NCBI RefSeq assembly: GCF_019837165.1
Contig: NZ_JAGYHC010000001.1
Coordinates: 3,967,358-4,031,357 of the forward strand
Direction of reading: 5' to 3'
Source of the DNA: Virgibacillus sp. NKC19-3
GTDB taxonomy: Bacteria > Bacillota > Bacilli > Bacillales > Amphibacillaceae
Length of the DNA stretch: 64,000 nt
The translations under genes were made by a program, and so were the position numbers. The notes beneath the pieces were generated by a model. It was not told where the DNA came from. It worked only from the letters and a program-made list of their open reading frames with translations, and did no database searches. This document shows positions 1 to 8,624 of this stretch, piece after piece (the first letter of the stretch is position 1; each line of letters opens with the position of its first letter).

Positions 1-1
1 T

Positions 2-508
2 GTTGAAGGGAACACTTACGTTAAATTAAATCGTGGTATTTTGACAGTTAATCAGATCAATCATTTCTTAAATTCAATGCCGATGGAATTGACTTACGCA
101 GATAGCAATAATCAATTCTTATATTATAACCACAAGTTTGACACCGAAGACATGTTAGCAGCACGCAAGCCGGAACAAGTCGGTAGTCCACTAGCAGAAT
201 GTCATCCAGAAAGAGTATTTAGCAGCGTTTCTTGGGTCATACAACAACTACGTAATGGGAATGAAGATGTTGTACGAACGAAGGTACCAACACACGGACC
301 AGATAAGTTTGTTGTCCATAGCTACCAGGCAATACATGATGAAGATGATAATTTTATTGGCATCAACGAATATGTACAAGATATTCAGCCGATTATTGAT
401 TGGTATTTAGAACAAACTGGTCAGCAGTTAACCGGCGGCAGTGTAGATGCCGTATCCGGGGCGACTACAAAAGTAGATACCGTATCCGGAGCAACAGCTA
501 AAAATTAA
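2..508 (+). CDS. PAS-domain protein with C-terminal SGAT motifs (5' end outside window)
   Basis: The reading frame is open to the left edge, so the true start lies outside the window; a TTG at 41 is only an internal option. The visible part resembles a PAS_10-type sensor domain (about residues 15-125 of the visible part). The tail carries two copies of a D-x-V-S-G-A-T motif (DAVSGATTK and DTVSGATAK). This resembles the threonine flavinylation motif used by ApbE, so covalent FMN attachment is possible but inferred. No signal peptide can be judged because the N-terminus is missing. A hairpin terminator follows directly. The next gene, rlmH, converges on it. Confidence 0.6.
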   Translation, partial: VEGNTYVKLNRGILTVNQINHFLNSMPMELTYADSNNQFLYYNHKFDTEDMLAARKPEQVGSPLAECHPERVFSSVSWVIQQLRNGNEDVVRTKVPTHGPDKFVVHSYQAIHDEDDNFIGINEYVQDIQPIIDWYLEQTGQQLTGGSVDAVSGATTKVDTVSGATAKN

Positions 509-517
509 AGAGAAAAC

Positions 518-544
518 AAAAAGAGGTCATTACGGCCTCTTTTT
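518..544 (+). terminator. Rho-independent terminator of the PAS gene
   Basis: AAAAAGAGG and CCTCTTTTT form a 9-bp stem over a 9-nt loop, starting 9 bases after the stop codon. The A-run on the left also makes it usable from the opposite strand. Confidence 0.8.
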
Positions 545-671
545 CGAAGTTGGTTCAATGATCTTGAAATAACGCCCAACGTCTTTATGGAAGGGATAAG
601 ATAGAAAAGTTCGTTTCCTTTATTAGAGATTGGAACATATGTCATAACGTCCTTTACGGTCCAATACTTCA

Positions 672-1151
672 TTACTTATGATACGGTTCTCCCCGCATAA
701 TCCGAAACCCGCGATAAATCTGCTCTAACAAAATCAATCGCATCATCTGATGGGGAAACGTCAACGTCGAAAATGACAGCGCCAAATCACTCCGCTTCTG
801 CACGGATTCACTAATGCCAAGTGATCCGCCAATAACGAATGCGATGTTGCTTTTTCCATACGTCGCAAGCTTGTCCATCTTTGCTGCCAGCTGCTCGGAA
901 CTAAGCTTTTTTCCATTAATCTCAAGCGTGATAACATAAGTGTCATGGCCAATCTTGGATAGGAGCCGCTCTCCTTCTTTTCGCTTCACCTCCTGCTCCT
1001 CTGCCTCGCTCAAATTTTCCGGAGCTTTTTCGTCCGCTACTTCCGTGATTTCCACCTTGGCGTAGGTGCTCAGGCGTTTTAAGTATTCCTCGATGCCTTG
1101 CTTGAGGTATTTTTCCTTTAGTTTTCCAACTGCTAGGATTGCTATTTTCAT
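672..1151 (-). CDS. rlmH: 23S rRNA pseudouridine-1915 N3-methyltransferase RlmH
   Basis: A SPOUT-family methyltransferase that modifies helix 69 of 23S rRNA in assembled 70S ribosomes. The 159-aa length is standard. It begins [15 protein letters not shown], has the SAM-binding FVIGGSLGI loop near residue 105, and ends with the family's invariant RGEPYHK. In staphylococci this gene is orfX, and its 3' end is the SCC attachment site; here the 3' end reads TATCATAAGTAATGA, close to that site. In B. subtilis it lies near the yycJ-htrC (yyxA) end of the wal operon. Here htrA is about 24 kb away, so accessory DNA separates them. Confidence 0.97.
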   Translation of the reverse strand: MKIAILAVGKLKEKYLKQGIEEYLKRLSTYAKVEITEVADEKAPENLSEAEEQEVKRKEGERLLSKIGHDTYVITLEINGKKLSSEQLAAKMDKLATYGKSNIAFVIGGSLGISESVQKRSDLALSFSTLTFPHQMMRLILLEQIYRGFRIMRGEPYHK

Positions 1152-1389
1152 GTAAAATACGTCCTTTTTTATTTTCTCTTGTAGTTAGCTTATCATATAA
1201 TGCTAGGATACCACATTTGCGTTTTTACTTTTCTAGTTATATCCCCATGAATGACACATTGTTTGCCGCTTCATATCTTCTGAATACTCAAAATGGTATA
1301 CTTATTGTACAAATTTGATTTTCAATAAAAGTAGCTTTATGCAATCGGCAGTTCTGGTACAAGTAAAAATGAAAGGAATGAATTTTTCC

Positions 1390-1620
1390 ATGCTATGGAT
1401 TGCGACACAAGATAATAAAAGTTTGATGAATGTAAAAGAAATTACGGTAAACAGGAAAAAAGTAGAAGGTGTCATCGGCAGTGGTGCTATGGCTCATTGG
1501 GGTAAAACGTTAGGTACGTACGAAACAAAAGAAAGAGCATCAGAAATCCTTAATGATATATTTGAAAAGATGGCAGAAAGCAGCAGTATTTCCGTGACAT
1601 ATATGATGCCTAAAAAGTAA
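1390..1620 (+). CDS. Small conserved protein with YETxERA-type motif
   Basis: A 76-aa protein if started at the ATG at 1390 (MLWIATQ), which has AAGGA upstream; a TTG at 1315 and other ATGs are in frame. The sequence pattern (WIATQDNKS, an LGTYETKERASEIL stretch, then a short helix) matches small Firmicute and phage hypothetical proteins. Those often begin with a tryptophan-containing strand and carry a YETEERA-like segment. No function is known to me. It stands alone between rlmH and an AraC-type regulator, on the opposite strand to rlmH. Confidence 0.55.
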   Translation: MLWIATQDNKSLMNVKEITVNRKKVEGVIGSGAMAHWGKTLGTYETKERASEILNDIFEKMAESSSISVTYMMPKK

Positions 1621-1827
1621 GGAATGAACCGATTATAAATATAACCATTACTTTTACAAGTGTGCGTATCAGGTACGAAAAACGAATAAGGCTCCTTCAT
1701 TCCCTAGCTTAACGGAACAAAAGCAGCTTCTTAACTAACTTAATGATATTATACTGTCCGAACAAAGCACAAGAAGGCAGGAATAATCGATGATGCTCGA
1801 TTAAGATTTAAATAGGGAGTGAGTGAC

Positions 1828-2679
1828 ATGATGTGGGTTAAATCACTACAGACAGCAATAGACTACATGGAGGATCATTTACTTGACGACCTTCCGATAG
1901 AGCGCATTGCCCAACAGGCTAATTTCTCCGTTTTTCATTTTCAGCGTACATTTTCGATATTAACAGATATATCTGTTGGTGAATATCTTAGACGTCGTCG
2001 CCTAACATTAGCTGCCTACGAGTTAACCAGATCAGACGCCAAGATTATCGATCTCGCCTACAAATATGGTTACGAAACTCCTGAAGCTTTCACAAAGGCT
2101 TTTCGACGGCAACACGGAGTAACACCAAGTGAAGCACGAAAGTATACGGGAAAGCTAAAATCTTATAATCGCCTGGTAGTACAGGTGAATGTGAAGGGAG
2201 CAGAACCAATGCAGGTCAAAATGGTTGAACGTGAGGGATTTCAGATTGTAGGGCTTAAACAGAATTTTTCATTGATTAATGAAGATAATCTAGTCGGTAT
2301 CCCCCAAATGTGGGATAAGGTATACAGAGAAGGTAGTTACAAGCGATTGTTTAGCATGAACAATGGTCCTGTTGAAGGTGTATTAGGTGTATGTGTTGAA
2401 AAGAATTCCCAATCCATTGATTATTGGGTAGCCACAGCACACAGGGACAGTGCGCCTGATGAATTATCAACTTTGGAAATTCCCGCATCCAAATGGGCTA
2501 TATTTGAGGTTCACGGACCGATGCCGGATGCTATGCAAAAAGCGTGGAAACAAATTTTTTCAGAATGGTTTCCTTCAAGTGGTTACAAGCACGCAGGTAC
2601 ACCAGACCTAGAGGTATATTCAGGTACAAATCCATCCAATCCTGATTTATATTCAGAAATCTGGATCCCTGTAAAATAG
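1828..2679 (+). CDS. AraC-family regulator with GyrI-like effector domain
   Basis: A 283-aa two-domain regulator. Residues about 1-105 are a double helix-turn-helix AraC domain, with the conserved GVTPSEAR near its end. Residues about 120-283 are a GyrI-like or SOUL-type small-molecule-binding domain, ending in EIWIPVK. Related proteins (Rob/TipA/BmrR-like effector folds) bind hydrophobic compounds and activate efflux genes. The ATG at 1828 is preferred over the GTG at 1819 because GGGAG lies 8 bases before it. A broken paralogue sits at 5560-6019. No target operon is evident next to it. Confidence 0.88.
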   Translation: MMWVKSLQTAIDYMEDHLLDDLPIERIAQQANFSVFHFQRTFSILTDISVGEYLRRRRLTLAAYELTRSDAKIIDLAYKYGYETPEAFTKAFRRQHGVTPSEARKYTGKLKSYNRLVVQVNVKGAEPMQVKMVEREGFQIVGLKQNFSLINEDNLVGIPQMWDKVYREGSYKRLFSMNNGPVEGVLGVCVEKNSQSIDYWVATAHRDSAPDELSTLEIPASKWAIFEVHGPMPDAMQKAWKQIFSEWFPSSGYKHAGTPDLEVYSGTNPSNPDLYSEIWIPVK

Positions 2680-2824
2680 GCACCTATATGACGCCTTGAA
2701 TCACTGCTTCGAGTGCATAAACTAATAAAGATAGCCCATGCCTACACATGAGCGGTCGTAATAGACGGAACCCCGACAAGAGGGGACTGTCAGCTTAGGA
2801 TAACAATCCCTCACGTAGGTACCG

Positions 2825-2870
2825 ACCCCCGAAAGTTAGAGTACAAAATCTAATTTTCGGGGGTGTTTTT
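2825..2870 (+). terminator. Strong hairpin with T-run in a long gene-free stretch
   Basis: ACCCCCGAAAGTTAGA (2825-2840) pairs with TCTAATTTTCGGGGGT (2849-2864), 16 bp with one G-U pair, followed by GTTTTT. It works as a terminator on paper. It also looks like the left and right ends of an IS3/IS150-type element abutted, since such ends often carry CCCCC(A/G)AAAGTTAGA. The flanks (2680-2824) hold no gene I recognise. Confidence 0.5.
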
Positions 2871-2924
2871 ATGGTCTTTGTCAGACAGCCATCGTAAACA
2901 CCACTAACATCTCAGGAGGACATC

Positions 2925-2993
2925 ATGAGTATTAGCGCACTAACAATGTCCATGGGCATCGTCTCCCTCACCGGGAAGGCTCTTCTCTGTTGA
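2925..2993 (+). CDS. Possible 22-residue peptide ORF
   Basis: ATG at 2925 has a perfect AGGAGG 5 bases upstream and encodes a 22-residue, mildly hydrophobic peptide (MSISALTMSMG...). Its start recalls very short holin-like toxin peptides, but the similarity is weak and it lacks their usual length. It could equally be a leftover from a mobile element. The rest of 2994-3085 shows nothing recognisable. Confidence 0.2.
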   Translation: MSISALTMSMGIVSLTGKALLC

Positions 2994-3089
2994 CTCGACG
3001 AGCATATGGAAATGCGTTCCCTTCTAATTTTAAAGGTTACGCGTTTTCTCACCCCTCATTCTCCAACTTCTACTAACTAAAAGATGCGC

Positions 3090-3118
3090 TTGACAAAATA
3101 AACGATCACCATTAAAAT
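3090..3118 (+). promoter_or_regulatory. SigA-type promoter of the TetR operon
   Basis: TTGACA (3090-3095), a 17-bp spacer and TAAAAT (3113-3118) form a near-consensus vegetative promoter 54 bp upstream of the first gene of the three-gene operon. Confidence 0.75.
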
Positions 3119-3137
3119 TTGATTGATTGATCAAATT
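3116..3137. promoter_or_regulatory. Palindromic operator, probably for the TetR repressor
   Basis: AATTTGAT, 6 bp, then ATCAAATT: an 8+8 perfect inverted repeat that overlaps the -10 box and the likely transcription start. The position fits repression by the TetR protein encoded in the same operon (3643-4236). Confidence 0.65.
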
Positions 3138-3171
3138 AAATATTGTCTAATCAGAAAGGAAGGGCATATAC

Positions 3172-3618
3172 ATGGATGAATATAATAATCTCCCCCGTTG
3201 GTTCCAACGTATCATCCCGTTAATAAGTGTTATTTTTTCTATACTCGCTTTTTCCTATGTTATATACTTATACAGCCAGGAATCATTAGAATTTGTGCAA
3301 TGGATCCGTTTGATTATCTTTACGATTATAGGTGTGGTGTTACTATTTTCCGCCATTATTTATGTTTTTCATGCAGAATTGGCTTGGAAAAGCCTCATCG
3401 GTGGATTGGGATTGTTACCTATATTGCTATTGTTACAGCTTTTTCTATTTCTTATGACGGTTATAAGAATGGCTATCGAATCAATTTTTCAGGGAAGCCT
3501 TCCTGAGCCGATTCAATTATTTATTGAAAATTATCCGAGTACATTTGATATTGTTATATTATCGGTACTTTTTATCATTGGTCTATTATGGATTATTGAT
3601 AAGCTCAGGAAAAAATAA
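3172..3618 (+). CDS. Integral membrane protein of unknown function
   Basis: A 148-aa protein with four predicted transmembrane segments (about residues 13-33, 46-66, 73-100 and 125-143) and a short basic C-terminus (DKLRKK). I do not recognise the family. It is the first gene of a probable operon with a TetR regulator 24 bp downstream and a DUF418 membrane protein after that. The promoter in front carries the putative TetR operator, so the protein is probably made when an inducing ligand releases the repressor. AAAGGAAGGG precedes the ATG. Confidence 0.7.
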   Translation: MDEYNNLPRWFQRIIPLISVIFSILAFSYVIYLYSQESLEFVQWIRLIIFTIIGVVLLFSAIIYVFHAELAWKSLIGGLGLLPILLLLQLFLFLMTVIRMAIESIFQGSLPEPIQLFIENYPSTFDIVILSVLFIIGLLWIIDKLRKK

Positions 3619-3642
3619 AAAGAAAGAAACGGGGGAACTACT

Positions 3643-4236
3643 ATGGCGAACCAACCATCATTTATAGCGGAAGCAAGGCAAGAACAAATTATAAAAGCTA
3701 CGATTGAGGTGCTTGACGAAATCGGGTATGTCCATATAAGCCTGGCCAAAATTGCCAAAAAGGCCGGGGTCAGTACGGGGTTAATCTCCTATCACTTTGA
3801 TGATAAAGACGATGTGTTGAATAACACATTAATGTATTTATTACAAATGCAATTTAATTACATTAAAGAAAAAGTATCAAAAGTAGAATCCGCTTATGAT
3901 CAACTCATTGCTTTTATTGATGCTTCCTTAGCTTATCAAGGAACGCATAGAGTCAATAATATCGCCTTGATTGAAATTATTTTTAATGCACGTACGGAGG
4001 ATAATGTACCTTATTATAAGGTATCCAATGATGAAGAAGATCCATTGTATACGTATTTGCAAGAGATTTTACATGATGGGCAGGAAAAAAGGGAGTTTTC
4101 CACATTTAATACAAAGAGTATCTCTACCATAATACAAGGCGCTATTGCGGAAAGTATGCTTACCAATGGAGAGAGATTTGATTTAGAAGCATATAAGAAC
4201 GATTTGGTTCATATGGTGACCAAAATGGTTAGATGA
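3643..4236 (+). CDS. TetR/AcrR-family transcriptional regulator
   Basis: A 197-aa regulator with the TetR HTH at about residues 13-58 (AKKAGVSTGLISYHFDDKDD region) and a ligand-binding C-terminal helical domain. It is the middle gene of an operon with a four-TM protein before it and DUF418 after it. The 8+8 palindrome at 3116-3137 over the operon promoter is its likely operator, giving autoregulation. GGGGGAA precedes the ATG. The inducer is unknown. Confidence 0.88.
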   Translation: MANQPSFIAEARQEQIIKATIEVLDEIGYVHISLAKIAKKAGVSTGLISYHFDDKDDVLNNTLMYLLQMQFNYIKEKVSKVESAYDQLIAFIDASLAYQGTHRVNNIALIEIIFNARTEDNVPYYKVSNDEEDPLYTYLQEILHDGQEKREFSTFNTKSISTIIQGAIAESMLTNGERFDLEAYKNDLVHMVTKMVR

Positions 4237-4278
4237 AGTTTTTATTACACTACACAGCTCTGTATTAGGGGATTTATT

Positions 4279-5445
4279 ATGACGGAATTATATACGGATA
4301 ACGTAACTAAAAAGAAACGTGCACTATCTCTAGATCTAGCACGAGGGTCGATGTTGTTTTTGATCATACTTGCACATGTGCCATTGTTTTTATACATGAT
4401 AGAACCAGGTGTCATAACAAAAGTAGCTGGCAGCACGCCTTTAGATCATTTCTTAAATGTTTTAATGGAAATAATAGTAGATAATCGGGCGCGCCCATTA
4501 TTCGCAGTACTGTTTGGCTATGGTCTCGTCATGATTTACCGTAAACAATCGGAAAGAAAGAGTGCAAAAGAGGCAACTCGCATTGTAAAAAGACGTTGCT
4601 GGTATCTGATTGTTTTTGGCGCTATACTCGCTGGTGTTGCAGGTGGACAGGACATTCTAATGACTTATGGTATTGCTGGACTTCTTCTCGTTTCCAGTTT
4701 GAAAAAGGATAATTCGAAAATAAAGAAGTATGTGCTTATTTCTACGATCCTATGTCTCCTGTATATACCCATTTTCTGGGGCGGTATCCTAGTGGGTAAC
4801 CAATCTTACGGGTTACCCGTAGAATTAACAGGGCACGAAACATACGTCAATACCATGCTTGAACGACTGATTGCGATACCCATTATTCCATTATTTACAC
4901 ATATCTTCTTCCCGATTATTCCTTCCGTACTAATGGGAATTTGGTTAGGAAATATAAATATATTAATGAAACCGCAAAATCATATCAAACAACTTAAACA
5001 ATTAACCATAGGCGGCTTAACCATTTCACTTGTTGGTGCCATACCACTGGTACTGATTAATGATGTTTGGTTTCCAAGTCTCTTTAACGCCGGCCTGGCA
5101 TACGGTATTCATATACTCACTGGCTTTGCAGGCGGTATAGGCTACGCAACCTTATTTGGGCTGTTCGAAGCCGGTATGAAATATCAAGGCGTCATTGTGA
5201 AGGCAATCGCAGCAATGGGAAAACGTTCCTTAACCTTTTTTGTCATACATGAGGTTTTCATCGTTCTACTATTGTCTCCCATCGCCCTCAATTTAGGTGC
5301 ATATTTAACTGTCACAACTTCTGTACTACTCGGCAGTATAATGTGGATCATTACTTTATCCGTCGCATCCTTCATGGAACGTCGTCAAATAGAAGGGCCA
5401 TTGGAAACATATATGCGTTATTTGACTTATAAAAAATATGGATAA
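4279..5445 (+). CDS. DUF418-family multi-pass membrane protein
   Basis: A 388-aa protein with about nine to ten hydrophobic segments. It has the YeiB/YxaH-type N-terminus (RALSLDLARGSMLFLIILAH), the paired motif NRARPLFAVLFGYG near residue 73, and a C-terminal DUF418 region ending LTYKKYG. Members are related to acyltransferase-3-like membrane proteins; the function is unknown, with export or cell-surface modification suggested. It ends the TetR-controlled operon and has AGGGGA upstream of the ATG. Confidence 0.85.
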   Translation: MTELYTDNVTKKKRALSLDLARGSMLFLIILAHVPLFLYMIEPGVITKVAGSTPLDHFLNVLMEIIVDNRARPLFAVLFGYGLVMIYRKQSERKSAKEATRIVKRRCWYLIVFGAILAGVAGGQDILMTYGIAGLLLVSSLKKDNSKIKKYVLISTILCLLYIPIFWGGILVGNQSYGLPVELTGHETYVNTMLERLIAIPIIPLFTHIFFPIIPSVLMGIWLGNINILMKPQNHIKQLKQLTIGGLTISLVGAIPLVLINDVWFPSLFNAGLAYGIHILTGFAGGIGYATLFGLFEAGMKYQGVIVKAIAAMGKRSLTFFVIHEVFIVLLLSPIALNLGAYLTVTTSVLLGSIMWIITLSVASFMERRQIEGPLETYMRYLTYKKYG

Positions 5446-5559
5446 AAGTCTTCGCAAATGTTTCATGACAGTAAAAGATGAACCCTGTATACTGGTGCAC
5501 AAATGATCGGGTGTATATATGTAAATCCTGCTATTCTATTGACGTAAGGAGGTCCTATC

Positions 5560-6019
5560 ATGGATTCGCTTAAAAATATGAATAATGCCATGATGTATAT
5601 CGAGGAGAACCTTACGAACGAAATAGACTTTCAGATGGTGGCAAGGTTAACGCATTGTTGCGAATATCATCTTAAACGAATGTTTTCCTTCCTTGCAGGA
5701 ATGACGTTATCCGAATACATTCGCCGCAGACGACTTAGCTTAGCAGCATTTGAGCTTCATCATAGCAGCAAGAGAATCATTGATGTTGCGCTTCAATATG
5801 GGTATAACTCACCAGACGCTTTTACGAGGGCCCTTCAACAGTTACCTGGTGTAACACCGTCAGAAGCAAGAAAGAATGGAAACCAATTAAAAGCCTATCC
5901 ACCGATGACCTTCCAATTATCAAGTAACCGAAGGAGCTGAAATTTTATCGATCAAAAGTAACGATTTAACGGCATCACCCGTTAAAAGTGAAATTTGGAT
6001 TCCAGTATTGAAAAAGTAA
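5560..6019 (+). pseudogene. Decayed AraC/GyrI-type regulator
   Basis: The first 126 codons (5560-5940) encode an AraC double HTH very like that at 1828. The frame then breaks near 5918. In the next frame the sequence continues as QVTEGAEIL and, after a large gap, ends SEIWIPVLKK with a stop at 6017-6019. That tail matches the C-terminus of the intact paralogue (EIWIPVK). About 150 codons of the ligand-binding domain are missing. The HTH fragment could still be made (AAGGAGG before the ATG), but an intact regulator is not encoded. Confidence 0.75.
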
Positions 6020-6037
6020 ATGACATTGTAGATGATG

Positions 6038-6064
6038 GAGCTGTTTCGACAGCTCTTTTTTTAT
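6038..6064 (+). terminator. Rho-independent terminator
   Basis: GAGCTGT, a TTCG tetraloop, ACAGCTC, then a T-run. It lies 18 bases after the old stop codon of the decayed AraC gene. Confidence 0.9.
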
Positions 6065-6150
6065 TTAAGAATGATTTAAGAATTACCTAATCTTGATTTT
6101 ATATTTGGTTTATATAATAAATACAGCATTCAAACAAAGGAGGAAATAAG

Positions 6151-6570
6151 TTGGGAAAAATAAATCAACGCGTTCGTATAGGAAGAATCGTCTTTCTTGC
6201 ATTAGCCATTATTTTCACATTATGTGTGGTGGCTCAGCTATTTTTTGCAGGCATGGCTACTTTTATAAGCCCGGTGAATTGGGGGAAGCATATGATATTT
6301 GCCCATTTATTTGGTTTTAATATTCCGGTTGTCATGTTGGTCTTTGCATTTATCGGTGCGTTACCACGCTTTGCATATTGGCAACTGTTTGGCATTCTCA
6401 TTTCGATGTTTCTTATGTATTTCACCGCGAATATTACAACAATGTTGCCATGGCTTAGCGCGATGCATCCCATTTTCGCGGTTTTATTATTTATATTGTC
6501 TTGCTCCATCGTTTTAAACGTATGGAAATGCACATTTGATAATAAAAATATTCAGAAAGGAGAGGCATAA
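6151..6570 (+). CDS. DUF6220-like membrane protein
   Basis: A 139-aa protein with four transmembrane helices (about residues 13-37, 49-72, 77-97 and 104-124), most similar in pattern to the DUF6220 family. The start is a TTG preceded by GGAGGAAATAAG. It is followed after one base by a second small membrane protein, and then by a sensor kinase and response regulator; coupled translation with the second gene is likely. Function is unknown. Confidence 0.7.
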   Translation: MGKINQRVRIGRIVFLALAIIFTLCVVAQLFFAGMATFISPVNWGKHMIFAHLFGFNIPVVMLVFAFIGALPRFAYWQLFGILISMFLMYFTANITTMLPWLSAMHPIFAVLLFILSCSIVLNVWKCTFDNKNIQKGEA

Positions 6571-6571
6571 T

Positions 6572-6772
6572 ATGAGAGTCTTTATTGCTATAATTGTCGG
6601 TTTAATCGGGGGTTTTATTCTTGGTATTGCGTTATCAAGTTTTATCGGTGTATTGGGAATGCTATTATTTAACGAGCCAATAGGAATAAAATTTCTTTCT
6701 TATTTCACAGCCATTATTTGCGCTGTTGTTGTACCGATTATTGATCAAAAGAATCTGAAATCAGGTAACTGA
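6572..6772 (+). CDS. DUF5957-like small membrane protein
   Basis: A 66-aa protein with two transmembrane helices. The N-terminus MRVFIAIIVGLIGGFILGIA matches the DUF5957 pattern. The ATG at 6572 is chosen because AAAGGAGAGG lies just upstream, within the end of the preceding gene. An in-frame upstream ATG at 6536 would add 12 basic residues and has no ribosome binding site. Confidence 0.7.
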   Translation: MRVFIAIIVGLIGGFILGIALSSFIGVLGMLLFNEPIGIKFLSYFTAIICAVVVPIIDQKNLKSGN

Positions 6773-6849
6773 TATGCTACACTTTTCTTAACAACTAGCG
6801 TAGGTTAACGCTCGCTGGTTTTAAACGATGGAAGAAGTAGGTGACGTTC

Positions 6850-7941
6850 ATGTCCATTAAGAAACGATTACTATTATCTAATATAGGGATGATTGTACTT
6901 CCGATTATTGGCTTTTTTCTCGTTGAAATAATAATAGGGTACGTGATGTTTATCATTTTAAAAGGCAATCCAAAAGGTTCGGATTTAAACCTATTTTTAA
7001 CGTTTCGCTTTATCGCGATGGTACTCATCTTGATTACGACGAATGGACTACTAACATATTATATGTCTAAAAGTATTATTGTACCGATAAAACAATTAAC
7101 CCAATCAGCAAAGAAGATCCGTGAAGGGGATTTAGAATATCGTGTTGCTACTAGTAAGAAAGATGAACTTGGCGAGTTGTCCAATACATTTGAATCCATG
7201 AGGCTAAGTCTGAAACAAGCAAAAGCGGATCAAGCAAGGTATGAGCGCAACCGCCAGGAGCTAATCGCAAGTATTTCCCATGACTTATCTACACCTTTAA
7301 CCTCGATAAAAGGGTACGTCAAAGGGATACAAGACGGGGTTGCGAATACGCCGGAGAAACTGGAACGATATATGGATATCATTTACAAATCAACGAACGA
7401 TATGGACGAGCTAATTGAAAGCCTATTCCGATATTCCAAATTGGATATCGAACAAATCCCGCTTTCATTTGAAGACGTAGATTTACATTCTTTTTTCACT
7501 GATTTCATTGATGAATTGAATTTTGACCTGGAGAAAGAAGATGGAAGGGCCACGCTACGTGCTGATAAAGATGGCGATTATATTGTAAAAGCAGATCGTG
7601 AGCAATTAAGACGCGTCGTAAGCAATATTGTCCAAAACAGTCTGAAGTATATGGATAAAGAGCGTAAGCACAAGATTGAGGTCACTTTAAATTCGAAATA
7701 CCAGCAAGTTACGATTGAAATCAAAGATAATGGGAGGGGGATTGCTAAGGAAGATATCCCCCACATCTTTGAAAGCTTTTATCGAACAGACGCATCAAGA
7801 AACTCCTCCACAGGGGGAAGTGGGCTTGGGCTGGCCATTGTTAAAAAAATAATAGAAGCGCATGGCGGTAACACTTGGGCTGGGGGCAAGCCAGGAGAAG
7901 GGACAAGTATTTATTTTACACTAAAGAAGGTGTCGGATTGA
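6850..7941 (+). CDS. Membrane sensor histidine kinase
   Basis: A 363-aa kinase with two N-terminal transmembrane helices (about residues 9-35 and 52-72) and only a short external loop. A HAMP domain follows (about 70-125), then HisKA with the phospho-acceptor in SISHDLSTPLTSIKG near residue 143, then HATPase with N-box (SNIVQNSLKY), G1 (DNGRGIA) and G2 (GSGLGLAIVKK). The small sensing loop suggests intramembrane sensing. The ATG at 6850 has AGGTGA at good spacing; a GTG at 6841 is the alternative. Its stop overlaps the start of the response regulator. Confidence 0.92.
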   Translation: MSIKKRLLLSNIGMIVLPIIGFFLVEIIIGYVMFIILKGNPKGSDLNLFLTFRFIAMVLILITTNGLLTYYMSKSIIVPIKQLTQSAKKIREGDLEYRVATSKKDELGELSNTFESMRLSLKQAKADQARYERNRQELIASISHDLSTPLTSIKGYVKGIQDGVANTPEKLERYMDIIYKSTNDMDELIESLFRYSKLDIEQIPLSFEDVDLHSFFTDFIDELNFDLEKEDGRATLRADKDGDYIVKADREQLRRVVSNIVQNSLKYMDKERKHKIEVTLNSKYQQVTIEIKDNGRGIAKEDIPHIFESFYRTDASRNSSTGGSGLGLAIVKKIIEAHGGNTWAGGKPGEGTSIYFTLKKVSD

Positions 7942-8624
7942 ATAAAATTTTAATCATTGAGGATGAAATGCATATTGCTGAACTGGAAAGGGATTATTTA
8001 GAAGTAAATGGATATTCCTCTGACATCGTAACTACTGGTGAAGAAGGATTGCAACTTACGAAAGAAAATAATTATGACCTTATTATCCTGGACTTAATGC
8101 TGCCAGACGTTGATGGATTTGACATTTGCCGGCAACTTCGCGAGCGGTTAGATATTCCTATTCTAATGGTGACAGCAAGAAAAGAAGATATTGATACCAT
8201 TCGTGGGTTTGATCGTGGTGCTGATGATTATATCCAGAAACCCTTTAATCCGAATGAACTTGTCGCGAGAGTGAAAGCTCACTTGTCCAGGTATGAACGA
8301 CTTGTGAAAAAGAACAGAGAACCAAATGCAATTCATGTAAAAGGACTACACATCGACCTGAATGCACGCAGGCTCTATGTTAATGGAGAGGAAAGAGAAT
8401 TACGTGCGAAGGAATTTGATTTACTCGTATTGTTCGCTTCCCATCCAGACCACGTATTCACGAAAGAAGCATTATTTGAGCGAATTTGGGGAATCGACGC
8501 ATTCGGAGATATTACAACCGTCACCGTCCACATTCGAAAATTAAGAGAAAAAATAGAGGAAGACCCCTCCAATCCGAAATATATTGAAACACTTTGGGGA
8601 GTGGGGTATCGGTTTAGGAAATAA
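7938..8624 (+). CDS. OmpR/PhoB-family response regulator
   Basis: A 228-aa regulator with a receiver domain (acidic EDE near residue 8, phospho-acceptor Asp in LIILDLMLPD near residue 52, Lys in QKPF near 101) and a winged-helix DNA-binding domain ending TLWGVGYRFRK. The start is a TTG at 7938 overlapping the kinase stop (TTGA), with AAGAAGG upstream. This gives translational coupling with the sensor. The target genes are not obvious; the two small membrane proteins upstream are candidates. Confidence 0.93.
   Translation: MNKILIIEDEMHIAELERDYLEVNGYSSDIVTTGEEGLQLTKENNYDLIILDLMLPDVDGFDICRQLRERLDIPILMVTARKEDIDTIRGFDRGADDYIQKPFNPNELVARVKAHLSRYERLVKKNREPNAIHVKGLHIDLNARRLYVNGEERELRAKEFDLLVLFASHPDHVFTKEALFERIWGIDAFGDITTVTVHIRKLREKIEEDPSNPKYIETLWGVGYRFRK

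Noticed and set aside
672..700. Integrated SCC element inside the window
   Set aside because: Only one att-like core is visible and there are no ccr recombinase genes; the accessory DNA lies on the wrong side of rlmH.
2690..2870. Riboswitch or T-box leader
   Set aside because: No T-box GGTGG-type sequence, no known riboswitch core, and no downstream gene of the expected kind; only a strong hairpin.
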